Of a stretch of DNA of 64,000 nt, positions 51,615 through 60,982 are shown in pieces. Every line of letters begins with the position of its first letter. Within the stretch, counting starts at the first letter, position 1. Below the pieces are notes generated by a model that was not told where the DNA came from, searched no databases, and saw only the letters and a list, made by a program, of their open reading frames with translations. The stretch covers positions 721,064-785,063 of the forward strand of contig DF820465.1 of the NCBI GenBank assembly GCA_000739535.1, in the 5' to 3' direction. This DNA comes from Candidatus Vecturithrix granuli (GTDB lineage: Bacteria > Moduliflexota > Moduliflexia > Moduliflexales > Moduliflexaceae). The position numbers and the translations under genes were made by a program.

Positions 51615-53762
51615 TTATTCCAAACCATCCACATAAGCTTGTAAAGCAATCGTTTCTTCTAACATTTGTCGAATTGTCTTATTGGCTGAATCGCTGTCAA
51701 GAATTTTACGATAAATATTTACGGCTTCATCAAAAAGATCTTGTTTAATATACAGTTCTGCCAGAGAAGTTGACGGCGATTCTCCCTCCTCTGCTTCTTC
51801 CTCAACTTCTTCTTCAAATTCTTCAATAATCGCTTCTTCATCGCCTGCTTCTTCATATTCAACTTCTTCAACTTCTTCAATAGCCTCAATTGCTTGAGCC
51901 TCTTCAAGTTCCTCAACTTCTTCCTCTTCAGGCAGAGGGACTTCTTCTTGAATCGCAATTTCTTCGGCTACTGGCTCCTCTCCTTTGGAGGGCTCTTCCT
52001 TCAATAATTCCTGCTCGAAGACGTCAAAATCAAAATCTTGAAACACATCGCCTTCCTCTTCCTCTTCTTCTTCACCCCCCTCAATTTCTTCCTCTTCTTC
52101 TATTTCTTCTTCAGCAAGTCCAAAATCCTGGAATATAGAGGATTTCTCTCCACCTTCTTTTCCTTCGATATCTTCTGCGATCTCAACTTCTTCGCTTTCA
52201 CTTTTAATTTCTGCTTCAGGAATCTCTTCGATTTCTTCAATTTCTTCAATTTCTTCAAACTCTGTTTCTTCTTCAAACTCTTCAATTTCTTCAACTTCTT
52301 CAACTTCTTCAATTTCTTCAATTTCTTCGGTTTCTGCTTCTTTAAGCTCTTCAATTTCCTCGAATTCCTCTTCCTGTTCAGGCAGTTCTTCTATTCCCGG
52401 AACGCCTTCAAGATCGATCATCTCTTCCAGATCTCTCTCATCCTCAACAGATTCTAACCTCTCTGTACTCGCCATATCAAGGTCTTCACGCACATGTTCC
52501 TCTTCCGACTCTAAAAGTCCCATAAAGTCATCAAGCTCTTGTGCATCCGTTTCATAGAGCAATTCACTTTCTGAGTCTGAGGTATATTTGCTATCAGAGA
52601 GTTCCTGGAATATTTGATTGACAATATCATCGCCTTCGTCAGAAATTCCCTCGCCGAATTCAAGGGCTTCTTTCGCGCCAATATCTTCTTCAAGCTCTTC
52701 AACTTCTTCGAGTTCTTCAACTTCTTCGAGTTCTTCAACTTCTTCAAACTCTTCAACTTCTTCAAGCTCTTCAACTCCTTCAAACTCTTCAACTTCTTCG
52801 ACTTCTTCAAGCTCTTCAACTTCTTCGATTTCCTCAAACTCTTCAATTTCTTCAAGCTCTTCAACTTCCTCTGGAAGTTCTTCTGCTTGAGCTTCCAGAT
52901 ATTCTTCATTGACACCTTCGATCTCATCTAGCGCTTGTTCAGCAAAGGCATCCATTTCGCTCTCTTCTTCTTCGATTTCCTCAAAAACTTCTTCAAATTC
53001 AGGCGATTCAAACGCTGTCTCTTCCTCGCTCACCTCTTCTACAGGTTCAAATTCTTCAATCTCTTCAACTTCTTCAACTGGTTCGACTTCAGTAATCTCT
53101 TCAACTTCTTCGAATTCTTCTTCCAAAGGCAGTTCTTCGATTTCTTCAAGGGCTTCAACTTCCTCTTCTTCTGTCCCAAAATCCATCATTTCTTCGAATT
53201 CTTCAGTCACGTCAAATTCCCCGAACCCTCCCTCAGGCGACACCGCAATGGTTTCACCAGGAGCGGCAGGCACAGGACCAGCTTGAACGGGTTTAGAAGG
53301 CACAGCAACCCCTGCTCCTTCGATTTTGGGAGTGACGTCACGGCCTATGAGACTGCTGATATAATCCAGCATGACCTTACACTCAGGATCTTCTGGATTC
53401 AATTTGAATGCTGAACCAAATCGTTCAGCAGCCTTTTCATGATCTTGTTTCTGCATGGCGATTTCACCAAGCAGTTTATACGCCACAAACTTTTTGGGAT
53501 CCTGGCGAATGACTTCTTCAAACTCACGAGTGGCATCTTCAACCTGCCCCTGCGTCAGATAGATGCGCGCAATCGCCAGACGCGCATCCACATAATCAGG
53601 ATGGCGTTTTAGTCCCTCGCGCAGAATATTTGTGGCCTCTTCAGCCACCCCAAGTTTGCGATATAATTCGGCTAGCGTCAGGAATTCCCGTGAATTCGGA
53701 TCCTTCTGCATAATATCTTTGTATTTATCAATCTGAGCTAACAGCTCCTGATCTAATGACAT
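51615..53762 (-). CDS. TPR protein with a very long Glu-rich linker
   Basis: A 715-residue soluble protein. Residues about 1-140 are TPRs (EFLTLAELYRKLGVAEEATNI, DYVDARLAIARIYLTQG). A glutamate/valine-rich region from about 180 to 650 consists of repeats such as EELEEVEEVEE and EEIEEIEEIEE with scattered FEE. A final TPR (about 660-710; AELYIKQDLFDEAVNIYRKI) closes the protein. The acidic stretch is encoded by GAA/GAR codons, so the coding strand is almost pure purine over roughly 1.4 kb. No signal peptide. The function is unknown; such linkers can act as disordered scaffolds. Confidence 0.85.
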   Translation of the reverse strand: MSLDQELLAQIDKYKDIMQKDPNSREFLTLAELYRKLGVAEEATNILREGLKRHPDYVDARLAIARIYLTQGQVEDATREFEEVIRQDPKKFVAYKLLGEIAMQKQDHEKAAERFGSAFKLNPEDPECKVMLDYISSLIGRDVTPKIEGAGVAVPSKPVQAGPVPAAPGETIAVSPEGGFGEFDVTEEFEEMMDFGTEEEEVEALEEIEELPLEEEFEEVEEITEVEPVEEVEEIEEFEPVEEVSEEETAFESPEFEEVFEEIEEEESEMDAFAEQALDEIEGVNEEYLEAQAEELPEEVEELEEIEEFEEIEEVEELEEVEEVEEFEGVEELEEVEEFEEVEELEEVEELEEVEELEEDIGAKEALEFGEGISDEGDDIVNQIFQELSDSKYTSDSESELLYETDAQELDDFMGLLESEEEHVREDLDMASTERLESVEDERDLEEMIDLEGVPGIEELPEQEEEFEEIEELKEAETEEIEEIEEVEEVEEIEEFEEETEFEEIEEIEEIEEIPEAEIKSESEEVEIAEDIEGKEGGEKSSIFQDFGLAEEEIEEEEEIEGGEEEEEEEGDVFQDFDFDVFEQELLKEEPSKGEEPVAEEIAIQEEVPLPEEEEVEELEEAQAIEAIEEVEEVEYEEAGDEEAIIEEFEEEVEEEAEEGESPSTSLAELYIKQDLFDEAVNIYRKILDSDSANKTIRQMLEETIALQAYVDGLE

Positions 53763-53852
53763 GTTGATATATACTCCCCTAAAAATCTACCGATTGTAAG
53801 ATCGTTACACTTCACAATTCAAGACACTCCTGTCTTGTATAAATACATTCAC

Positions 53853-53901
53853 TTTCCAGGAGTTCCTGGTTTTCATAAAGATTCCCATCAACTCCTGGAA
53901 A
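53853..53901. repeat. 12-bp inverted repeat
   Basis: TTTCCAGGAGTT (53853-53864) and AACTCCTGGAAA (53890-53901) are exact complements, 25 bases apart, in the gap before the acidic TPR gene and just after the stop of the lipoprotein at 53925. It could be that gene's terminator, though no T-run is seen. Confidence 0.5.
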
Positions 53902-53924
53902 CAATCATAGATAAGCACACCCAC

Positions 53925-55820
53925 CTAGTTCGCGCTGACGGTAAACCATGTATCCGTATCAGTCCCATCAGGCGTTGTGTCATATTTTCGCAGATCGCCG
54001 GCAACCACTTCCATGTTCACTTGACAGCTTGTATTAGATGCCGTCGCCACCGCTGTGATTGTCGGTTCCGCCACGCCCGCCGCATTGGTCGTCGCGGTTA
54101 CGCTTGTGGGCGGTGTAAATGTAATGCCCGCACAATTCTGCATCTGTAATAGTGTGAAGGTCACGGTCAATCCTTCAATTCGACTTCCAACCGAATCTCT
54201 TATGATGGCTTTAACACTTACCAGTGACGTTCCTGTGAGATCTGTCCCGGTGCGAGTAATAGCGACATCAGAGAGATACAAGTCAAGAGTGGCCGGCACA
54301 GAAATAATGGCAACTTCTGTAGAACCGTGACCACCACCCTGTCCGCCTGTTGGGAGCGTTGTTGAAGCCAGTGCAGTAACCGTGGCTGTACCTGGCGTTG
54401 ATCCCGCTTGCAATGTTGTTGTCGCGATGCCAAACTGGTTAGTCGTCGCTGTTGTTGACAGCAGCGATCCTAAATTCGTCTGAAATCCGACAGTGACTCC
54501 TGAGAGGAGTTGATTCTGATACGAGACGATAGCGGTAATAACAGAGGTGCTGCCGACTTGAATTTCATCCGGCATAGCTGACACTTCAATCGTTAATTCA
54601 ACCGGAGGTGCCGCCAGAACGGTCACGGTCACGGTGACATCATCGCAATATTTTGTACCAGCAGAATCAATGCCGTAAGTGCATGCTTTTATGGTAAACT
54701 CGTGTGTTCCGACCGAGAGTTTCCCAGGTTTAAACGTCAGAGTCGCTGTTCCGTTAGAATCTGTCGTGGCATATCCGACAACGGCTCCGGAAAACTCGAC
54801 GCGCACGCCACTGCCGACTTTGTCACCGGTAGCATCCCAGATATTAGCCGTCAATGTGACATCAGCCGTCTCTCCAAGTCCGGTTGTCGAATCTGCTGTA
54901 ACCACCTGAGATATAGGCTCTGCCGTTAAAAAGATGCCTGGAACACCGGGGCCTGGCACCCCAGGTCCTTCGGTAATAAGCACAACTGTCTTGGCCTGTA
55001 GCGTTCCAACCAGATCATTGACAAAGACGCTAGCTGAAATCACAGCGCTTCCCTTGCGCGCGCCATAAAAGTATATGGAAGAGCTTCCCCCTGAATCCGT
55101 TATGCCTGTGGCAGTGGTACTCAAAGAGGAGGGGCCATCCGGATCATTTTCTAAATATCCTAAATCAGAAGTGAAAGTAATGGTAAAATTCTCGACGGAT
55201 CCTCCTGTAGAATCAACTAATTTGGCGACAATAGCTGCATAGGTTGCCATATCCGCGGGAATAGTTCTGGGAGAGGCTGTCAGCGTCAAGGTATAATTTC
55301 CGGCTGACGAGGGCTGACCACTTGAAGTGAGCGTAATCACTGTGGTGACATATAAATCGTTCACACTATCTTTATCAAGATCAATGCTTGCCTGGACGGT
55401 ACAACTGCCCGATGTGGTTCCATAAAAGCGAACAGATGCCTGTCCATTAGCATCGGTCGTTGCAGTCACTGTGGATAAATGAGTTGGACCTAAATTTCCA
55501 ATCGAGTCAGCAGTAAACGTCACGGGAAAATTTGCCAGGGATCTTCCGGAGGTATCCGCAAGTGCCGCTGTCATCACGGCATAATTCAGATTATCTGCCG
55601 GAATTGTATTGGTGTCAGAGGAAATTGACAAGGTATAGGTGCCAAGGGAGGATTGCGGTCCTATCGGAAGAGGTACGCCGCCGCTTGTGCCGACCGGCGA
55701 ACTCGGGCGATCGGTATCATCACTCAATTTTCCACAGCCAACAAAAATAGCACCTATAATAATCCAAACAAGAAGACAACTCATAATAAGGATGTTGTTG
55801 ACATGCCTAAATTTTTTCAT
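53925..55820 (-). CDS. Lipoprotein with bacterial Ig-like (Big_1) repeats
   Basis: A 631-residue lipoprotein: signal helix followed by lipobox IFVGCGKLS (Cys29). The remainder is about five Ig-like repeats of the invasin/Big_1 type, each with a DSxGxxxxNFPVTFTxD pattern, for example DTSGRSLANFPVTFTADS and DATGDKVGSGVRVEFSG, followed by ATTDANGQASVRF-like strands. Such domains are found in adhesins and surface scaffolds. It probably stands on the cell surface or in the periplasm. The neighbouring upstream gene is a smaller lipoprotein on the same strand. Confidence 0.87.
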   Translation of the reverse strand: MKKFRHVNNILIMSCLLVWIIIGAIFVGCGKLSDDTDRPSSPVGTSGGVPLPIGPQSSLGTYTLSISSDTNTIPADNLNYAVMTAALADTSGRSLANFPVTFTADSIGNLGPTHLSTVTATTDANGQASVRFYGTTSGSCTVQASIDLDKDSVNDLYVTTVITLTSSGQPSSAGNYTLTLTASPRTIPADMATYAAIVAKLVDSTGGSVENFTITFTSDLGYLENDPDGPSSLSTTATGITDSGGSSSIYFYGARKGSAVISASVFVNDLVGTLQAKTVVLITEGPGVPGPGVPGIFLTAEPISQVVTADSTTGLGETADVTLTANIWDATGDKVGSGVRVEFSGAVVGYATTDSNGTATLTFKPGKLSVGTHEFTIKACTYGIDSAGTKYCDDVTVTVTVLAAPPVELTIEVSAMPDEIQVGSTSVITAIVSYQNQLLSGVTVGFQTNLGSLLSTTATTNQFGIATTTLQAGSTPGTATVTALASTTLPTGGQGGGHGSTEVAIISVPATLDLYLSDVAITRTGTDLTGTSLVSVKAIIRDSVGSRIEGLTVTFTLLQMQNCAGITFTPPTSVTATTNAAGVAEPTITAVATASNTSCQVNMEVVAGDLRKYDTTPDGTDTDTWFTVSAN

Positions 55821-55926
55821 AAATTACACCTCATCTATTACAGCGCATAAAATAGCACACATTTTTCTTGGTTATGACGGCAAACTCGTATATATCAAAA
55901 CACTGATCAAAATTTCTTTAATTTTT

Positions 55927-56508
55927 TTATCCCGGAAAATCTGACGCAAGTACGATGATCACAGTTTTACAAGACACCGCATTTCCCATTAAGTCTTCCC
56001 CAAAAAATTCAACAACAGCATTGAAGTAGATTTCACCTTCTCCTCCGCCAAAGGCCAATTCTTTTAAGGGGGACTTCAGTTTTGCCGATGCCAGCATAAT
56101 GGGAAGATTCTCCACTGTTCCTGTTGATCCTGCCGGAACTCGCATTGAAATGTTCATCATAAAAGGATCAGGAACGTTAGAACTTCCATCAACACGATAA
56201 TACGTTACTCGATATTCCGTAATAATTACATCAGCAAATACTGTCGTGGGAGTGTTCGTCTGATTTTTGTAAATAGATTCTATTGTAAATTTCTCATACC
56301 GGGTGTCTGTCACTCCTGACGGAACTGTCGGTGTATACACATCAACAAGAACTCCTAAAACGTCTTCTGCTCCTCCTGGGTCACCAACAACTAAAAATAT
56401 CGGTGATTTTCCATTCCCCCCAACTGATTCTCCACAGGATACCAACATGAGAGACAATAAAAGCAGTATAATGATCAGACATAAAAACGTAGAACGTTGA
56501 ACTTGCAT
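55927..56508 (-). CDS. Small lipoprotein, function unknown
   Basis: A 193-residue lipoprotein with a lipobox at SLMLVSCGESVGG (Cys25). The rest is predicted beta-strand: VLGVLVDVYTPTVPSGVTD, VFADVIITEYRVTYYRVDG, then a VEFFGEDLMGNAVSCKTVII ending. It shares the general style of the Big_1 lipoprotein immediately downstream, and the two may act together. It lies between that gene and pilQ, all on the minus strand. No known family is recognised. Confidence 0.75.
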   Translation of the reverse strand: MQVQRSTFLCLIIILLLLSLMLVSCGESVGGNGKSPIFLVVGDPGGAEDVLGVLVDVYTPTVPSGVTDTRYEKFTIESIYKNQTNTPTTVFADVIITEYRVTYYRVDGSSNVPDPFMMNISMRVPAGSTGTVENLPIMLASAKLKSPLKELAFGGGEGEIYFNAVVEFFGEDLMGNAVSCKTVIIVLASDFPG

Positions 56509-56586
56509 AATTCTTGCAGGAACAGAGGAATAAAGCTGCCTCTCCTACGGTATTCATTCCTCTTTCCCAACAATTTCCTTCCTTGT

Positions 56587-59169
56587 TTAATATGCCAATG
56601 ACACATTTGTTCCTTCTTGTTCAGATTGCAGAAACTGACGATCTAAAATACGCGGCGTCAAAAAGATTAACAGTTCACTCTTTTCTTTGATATTCGGCAG
56701 CGTCGATTTGAACAGGCGTCCGACTACTGGTATTTTGTGCAAAAACGGCACTGCTGTAAAGTTTTCGGCTTCGGTGGTCTGATAAATTCCACCAATAACC
56801 ACAGTTTCACCATCTTTCACCGTAATTTCACTATTGACTGACTGGTTTGTTGTATCAGTTCCGGATGAGCCAGTAAAGGCATCATTCTTCACATCGACAG
56901 TCATGGTAATATAACCATCATTTGACACGCGCGGGGTAACATTAAGGCTCAGAGTGGCCTGCACTTCACGCGTAGTCGTCGTGGTCGTGCCTGCACTCGT
57001 CGTTGTCTCGGTGATACGGCGTACCTGTCCGGCACTCACTGTCGCAGGCACATTATCCTGAGTAAAAATCTTGGGCTGACCAAGAGTCTTGGTTTTGTTT
57101 TCTTTTTCAGCCGCATCTATTCTGGCAAAGATCGCAATAACGTCATCAATGCTTCCGAAGCGAATATCGCCGGTTGAAAATACCGGAGATGTCACGCCCG
57201 GTAAGTTGACCCCAAAGCCTGGAATATCAACGGAATAGGGAAACCGATAATCCAGAGCATTGCCATGTTCCGCATTAGCATAAAAGCTTCCACCCCAGGT
57301 AATGCCAAGTTCTTTTTGGAAATATGAAGAAATAGAAACAACCCGCGCTTCAATCATTACTTGCGGGGTTCGTCGATCCAAGGTGGCGACAATTTCTTCA
57401 ATTTTTCGAATATTTTCCGCTGTATCCTGAATAATAAGGGTTTTTGTGCGATCATCCACCGTGATCGTTCCTCTTCGCTGCTCCTGTCGCCCTGTTTGAG
57501 CGAATGTACCCTGAAAATATTGATTAATAATACCAACAATACTCTGAGGTTCAGCGAAATTAATCGTAATGAGACGGGTTTCCAACGCTTCCAATTCTTC
57601 TTGAACTTTCCGCGCTTCAATCTGCTGTCGCTGTTGTTCGACTCGTTGCACAATTTCTTGTTGGAAAATCGTTGATTGCGCTACTCGCAGAATGTTCCCC
57701 TCGATTTCAACGCTTAAGTTATTCATTTTCAAGACAATATCTAAGGCTTGATCCCAGGGGATATTATTCAAGTGAACTGTCACCTTGCCTGAAACTCCGG
57801 GATGCACAACTAAATTCAATCCACTGACTTCTGCAATCACTTGCAGCACATCTAAAACATCAGCTTCTTGAAAATGAATTGAAATTAATTGCCCTTTATA
57901 TTGTTGTTCTTCATCAGTTTTAGGAGTTCGAATCGAAGGTTCAGCAGCAAATTCGGCCTCTTCAGTCATTTCCACGTCCTCTTTTACGGCTTGCTCAATC
58001 CCTGTTGTCAAGGGTACTTCTACAATCTCCGCTTGTTCAGAAGATAGCTCAGATGTTGTAAAGATCTTCTGGTGATCGAATTCAATTGTCAATTGCCCGG
58101 ATTCTACCTTGACTTCATGCTTTGTGGGTTTCAGTAAATCAACGAGAAGCCGCACGCTATTATCCTTTCCATCAGGAGTTTTGCGCAATTGAAATAATCG
58201 TAGTTGTTTGACAACTGTTTTCAATTCATCCGGCGTAATCACCTTTTCATTGCCCGGAGGAAGTTCACTCTGTTTTAAATCAAGCGTTAATCGCGGGGGA
58301 GTTTCACTGCGTTTGACCTCAAATTCAGGCAGTTTATTGCTATAAATGGTAATCTGCGTTTTGTCATCAGTTTCTGTCACCTGAAGATCTTTAATCAGAG
58401 CAATATCTGTAATCATCCCGGGCAGGGGAGTGACTCCCCCGACAGTTTGAGGCGGCTGTTGAATTTCAATAACAGGCGTACCGGGTTGAAGCGTCACAGG
58501 CTGAATTGTCGGCAATTCTTCTTGTACTTTTGGAATTGGCTGAGGAAGAGCCGGCGTTTCCGGTGTAAGCGAGACAGGTAGTTTTGATGGACTGAGTTCT
58601 GGTTTGGATGCAATCACTGTTGCAGGTTTCTCTTGCAATGGTTTGAATTCTTCAAATCCAGGCGGCAACACCGAGGTGACTGAAGTTGGAGGCGTCGTTA
58701 CGTCTTCAATCGTGGTTTCCAGATCAATATATAATTTATTGGCGTCGCTAAACACCTGATACGGCACTAAACGTGAAAGTGCAACCTCTATACGGGAATT
58801 TACGCTTCCTCCATCAGTAAATTGAAACGGCGTAATTCGCATAACTGGAAATGCCTCTTGAAACGTTAATTCTGACACCTCTGAAGAATCAATATTGGGC
58901 AAATCCAATACCAGTCGCAACGGATCGGTCAACTTAAAAGCCGTGTAGGTTAGCTCTGAATTAGCTTCCAGTGTGATCCGCATTTTTCCGATCAATGATT
59001 CGGTCGAAATCCGAGAAATTTTTGCGGTGGTTGCTATCGGCTTCTGTTCCTCCGGAACACTTCCTAATTGTTCGACTTCCGGGGTCGCACACCCCCACAT
59101 CATGATCACGAAAAGCGTTCCAATAACAATACCTTTCATCCAGGAGCTAAAATTTTCAGGATGCATCAT
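56587..59169 (-). CDS. pilQ: Type IV pilus secretin PilQ
   Basis: Outer-membrane pore through which the pilus is extruded. The 860 residues contain a signal peptide with a possible lipobox (MMWGCATPE, Cys27), unusual for PilQ. Two AMIN-type domains follow (about 50-150 and 265-370), then a STN/N0 domain (IHFQEADVLDVLQVIAEVSG), N1 (LITINFAEPQSIVGIINQYF) and the secretin core (about 650-850). The core includes VPATVSAGQVRRITET, DGETVVIGGIYQTTE and FLHKIPVVGRLFK. The start overlaps the pilP stop by four bases. Confidence 0.94.
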   Translation of the reverse strand: MMHPENFSSWMKGIVIGTLFVIMMWGCATPEVEQLGSVPEEQKPIATTAKISRISTESLIGKMRITLEANSELTYTAFKLTDPLRLVLDLPNIDSSEVSELTFQEAFPVMRITPFQFTDGGSVNSRIEVALSRLVPYQVFSDANKLYIDLETTIEDVTTPPTSVTSVLPPGFEEFKPLQEKPATVIASKPELSPSKLPVSLTPETPALPQPIPKVQEELPTIQPVTLQPGTPVIEIQQPPQTVGGVTPLPGMITDIALIKDLQVTETDDKTQITIYSNKLPEFEVKRSETPPRLTLDLKQSELPPGNEKVITPDELKTVVKQLRLFQLRKTPDGKDNSVRLLVDLLKPTKHEVKVESGQLTIEFDHQKIFTTSELSSEQAEIVEVPLTTGIEQAVKEDVEMTEEAEFAAEPSIRTPKTDEEQQYKGQLISIHFQEADVLDVLQVIAEVSGLNLVVHPGVSGKVTVHLNNIPWDQALDIVLKMNNLSVEIEGNILRVAQSTIFQQEIVQRVEQQRQQIEARKVQEELEALETRLITINFAEPQSIVGIINQYFQGTFAQTGRQEQRRGTITVDDRTKTLIIQDTAENIRKIEEIVATLDRRTPQVMIEARVVSISSYFQKELGITWGGSFYANAEHGNALDYRFPYSVDIPGFGVNLPGVTSPVFSTGDIRFGSIDDVIAIFARIDAAEKENKTKTLGQPKIFTQDNVPATVSAGQVRRITETTTSAGTTTTTTREVQATLSLNVTPRVSNDGYITMTVDVKNDAFTGSSGTDTTNQSVNSEITVKDGETVVIGGIYQTTEAENFTAVPFLHKIPVVGRLFKSTLPNIKEKSELLIFLTPRILDRQFLQSEQEGTNVSLAY

Positions 59170-59741
59170 GATTTTTCCTCCTCTTCAATAGGCTTAAGAT
59201 AGAGTGGCGTCTCAACTTCTTCTACCTTTCCACTCTCATAGCGATAGATTTCTTTCACAATAACGACATTATCCGTAATGGAAATCACTTCTCCATCATG
59301 AGTGCCAACAAGCGTTCCAACAAGCAATGTGTAGGATTTCCCATCAGGAGCAGCGACCCTGGCATACTCCCCTAGCCCGCCAAGAATGATTCCTGTGATT
59401 TTTAATTGTTTCACATCAAACTTTTGGAGAGGAGTTTTTACCGTAGCCGGATCAGGCGTCACGAGAACTTCAGGCACTTCAGGGATTTCCTCAACAATTA
59501 AGGTTTTAAACGGTTCTCGACGTCCTGACGGATCATATTGATATTCGGGCGGTTTTTCCTGCTCTGCCTCTCCTTGATTTTCCTCCGCCTCTGCTGTTGC
59601 AGGCGGAGGAGTTGTTTTTTCTATTTTTTCAGGAGGTGGCGGTGGTGGTGGCTCCTTACAGCCGGACAGTAAAATCAACCCTCCCCACAGAGTAACCAAA
59701 AGACTGCTCACAACTATTTTCAAGAAATATTTCGTTATCAT
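59166..59741 (-). CDS. pilP: Type IV pilus assembly lipoprotein PilP
   Basis: Periplasmic lipoprotein that links PilN/PilO to PilQ. The 191 residues have a lipobox GLILLSGCKE (Cys28), a proline-rich segment (PPPPPPEKIEKTTPPPATAE), then the conserved RREPFK motif and the beta domain (LKITGIILGGLGEYARVAA ... GEVISITDNVVIV) characteristic of PilP. It ends within the pilQ start. A 75-base gap separates it from pilO. Confidence 0.92.
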   Translation of the reverse strand: MITKYFLKIVVSSLLVTLWGGLILLSGCKEPPPPPPPEKIEKTTPPPATAEAEENQGEAEQEKPPEYQYDPSGRREPFKTLIVEEIPEVPEVLVTPDPATVKTPLQKFDVKQLKITGIILGGLGEYARVAAPDGKSYTLLVGTLVGTHDGEVISITDNVVIVKEIYRYESGKVEEVETPLYLKPIEEEEKS

Positions 59742-59816
59742 AATAGATCAAGACCTATTTTTTTATGTTGCTCATCATAACAGCATATACTCTCAATATC
59801 CATCACTCTCTTCCTG

Positions 59817-60389
59817 TCATTGGGCTGGTGGAGTTTTAGCCTGCTTAAAGGTGACTGCCTGACAGGAAATATTTAATTCTCCGGTAACCCCTTTCGGCGA
59901 AAGCGTCATATTCCTGAGTGTGACAATGCGCTCCATTTTACTAATCGCATCAGCAAATTTGGCGAAGTTATGATAGCCGCCTGACACACTGATTTGAACA
60001 GGTACTTCACTATAAAATTCCTGCGCTTGTTCACCTTGCGGTTGAAAAAGCGAAAATGACAATCCTGCATTCAGGGCCGATTCGTTGATCTGATCCAAAA
60101 GATTCGGAATTTCTTCTTCTTCCGGAAGTTTTTTCAAGGCATCTTTCAATTTGAGATCAACCAATCGTAATTCTTCTTTGAACTCGTCATATCTAGCCGC
60201 AAACGCTTCTGCCTTTTGTAATTCAACCTGTAAACTCTGAAGTTCTTGTTCGAGGGCGTCTATTTTGGCTTTTTTGTCAGTATATACCAACCAATAAAAT
60301 AACCCGACGGAAATAAGCACGATCCCCACCAGGATCAAATACTTATACTTTGCGGGAAAATCTGCAAATTTATCAAGAAATTTATCCAT
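59817..60389 (-). CDS. pilO: Type IV pilus alignment protein PilO
   Basis: Inner-membrane protein of the pilus alignment subcomplex. The 190 residues start with a short cytoplasmic tail, a helix near 17-35 (YLILVGIVLISVGLFYWLVY), a coiled coil (about 40-100) and a ferredoxin-like domain (about 105-185). The latter contains VPVQISVSGGYHNFAKFADA, the classic PilO/GspM motif, followed by VTLRNMTLSP. It lies 20 bases after pilN. Confidence 0.93.
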   Translation of the reverse strand: MDKFLDKFADFPAKYKYLILVGIVLISVGLFYWLVYTDKKAKIDALEQELQSLQVELQKAEAFAARYDEFKEELRLVDLKLKDALKKLPEEEEIPNLLDQINESALNAGLSFSLFQPQGEQAQEFYSEVPVQISVSGGYHNFAKFADAISKMERIVTLRNMTLSPKGVTGELNISCQAVTFKQAKTPPAQ

Positions 60390-60409
60390 GGGTCTTCACT
60401 CTATTACTG

Positions 60410-60982
60410 TTATTTTGGTTGCGCTGTTTGTTCTTTCTGGTCTTCAGGCACTGTCAATTTCATGTTAATTTGAAAATCTCGGACTTCCTGTGTGCCAATT
60501 ACTCGCGTTTGAGCGACAACAAGTCGAACCTGGTCGAAATACGGCGAATCGTCAAGTTTTCGCATGTAATTCGACAGGATCGGATGAGATAAAGCCGATC
60601 CATTCACGCTTAAATTTTCACTTCTTTGGGTAAATAAATTGAGCCACAAGTCATCTTCCAGGGTGATATACACTTCATCAAGCAGACGAACCGGCAAACG
60701 TTGTTCTTTTTCCAATTTCTCGATCACTTTCAGTTTCTGCTCTAACGCCTGCCGTTGAGCTTCAAATTTATTGATCTCATCAATCACTTTTTTCAATTCA
60801 TCGAGTCGCTGCTGAGTTCGAGCAATATCTGTTTGCTTTTGTTCGATCACGCCGTTCAAATAGCTCCAGTAAAAACCAATCCCAACAAAATTCAGGATGA
60901 GCACCAGGACAATAATAAAAATTTGTTCTCCCAGTCCAACCCGCTTACGCGCCTCTTTGGGGAGCAAATTTATTTTGATCAT
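60410..60982 (-). CDS. pilN: Type IV pilus assembly protein PilN
   Basis: Binds PilM through its N-terminal MIKINLLPKEARKR (the INLLP motif) and PilO through its periplasmic part. The 190 residues have a helix near 21-42 (IFIIVLVLILNFVGIGFYW), a coiled coil (about 45-95) and a C-terminal ferredoxin-like domain with VRLVVAQTRVIGTQEVRDF. The gene overlaps the pilM stop by four bases, indicating coupled translation. Confidence 0.94.
   Translation of the reverse strand: MIKINLLPKEARKRVGLGEQIFIIVLVLILNFVGIGFYWSYLNGVIEQKQTDIARTQQRLDELKKVIDEINKFEAQRQALEQKLKVIEKLEKEQRLPVRLLDEVYITLEDDLWLNLFTQRSENLSVNGSALSHPILSNYMRKLDDSPYFDQVRLVVAQTRVIGTQEVRDFQINMKLTVPEDQKEQTAQPK

Noticed and set aside
52038-52457. 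Long FFNFFNFF- and LKKLKKLK-type reading frames on both strands within 51.7-53.4 kb
   Set aside because: They are shadow frames of the GAA/GAR-rich linker of the acidic TPR gene.
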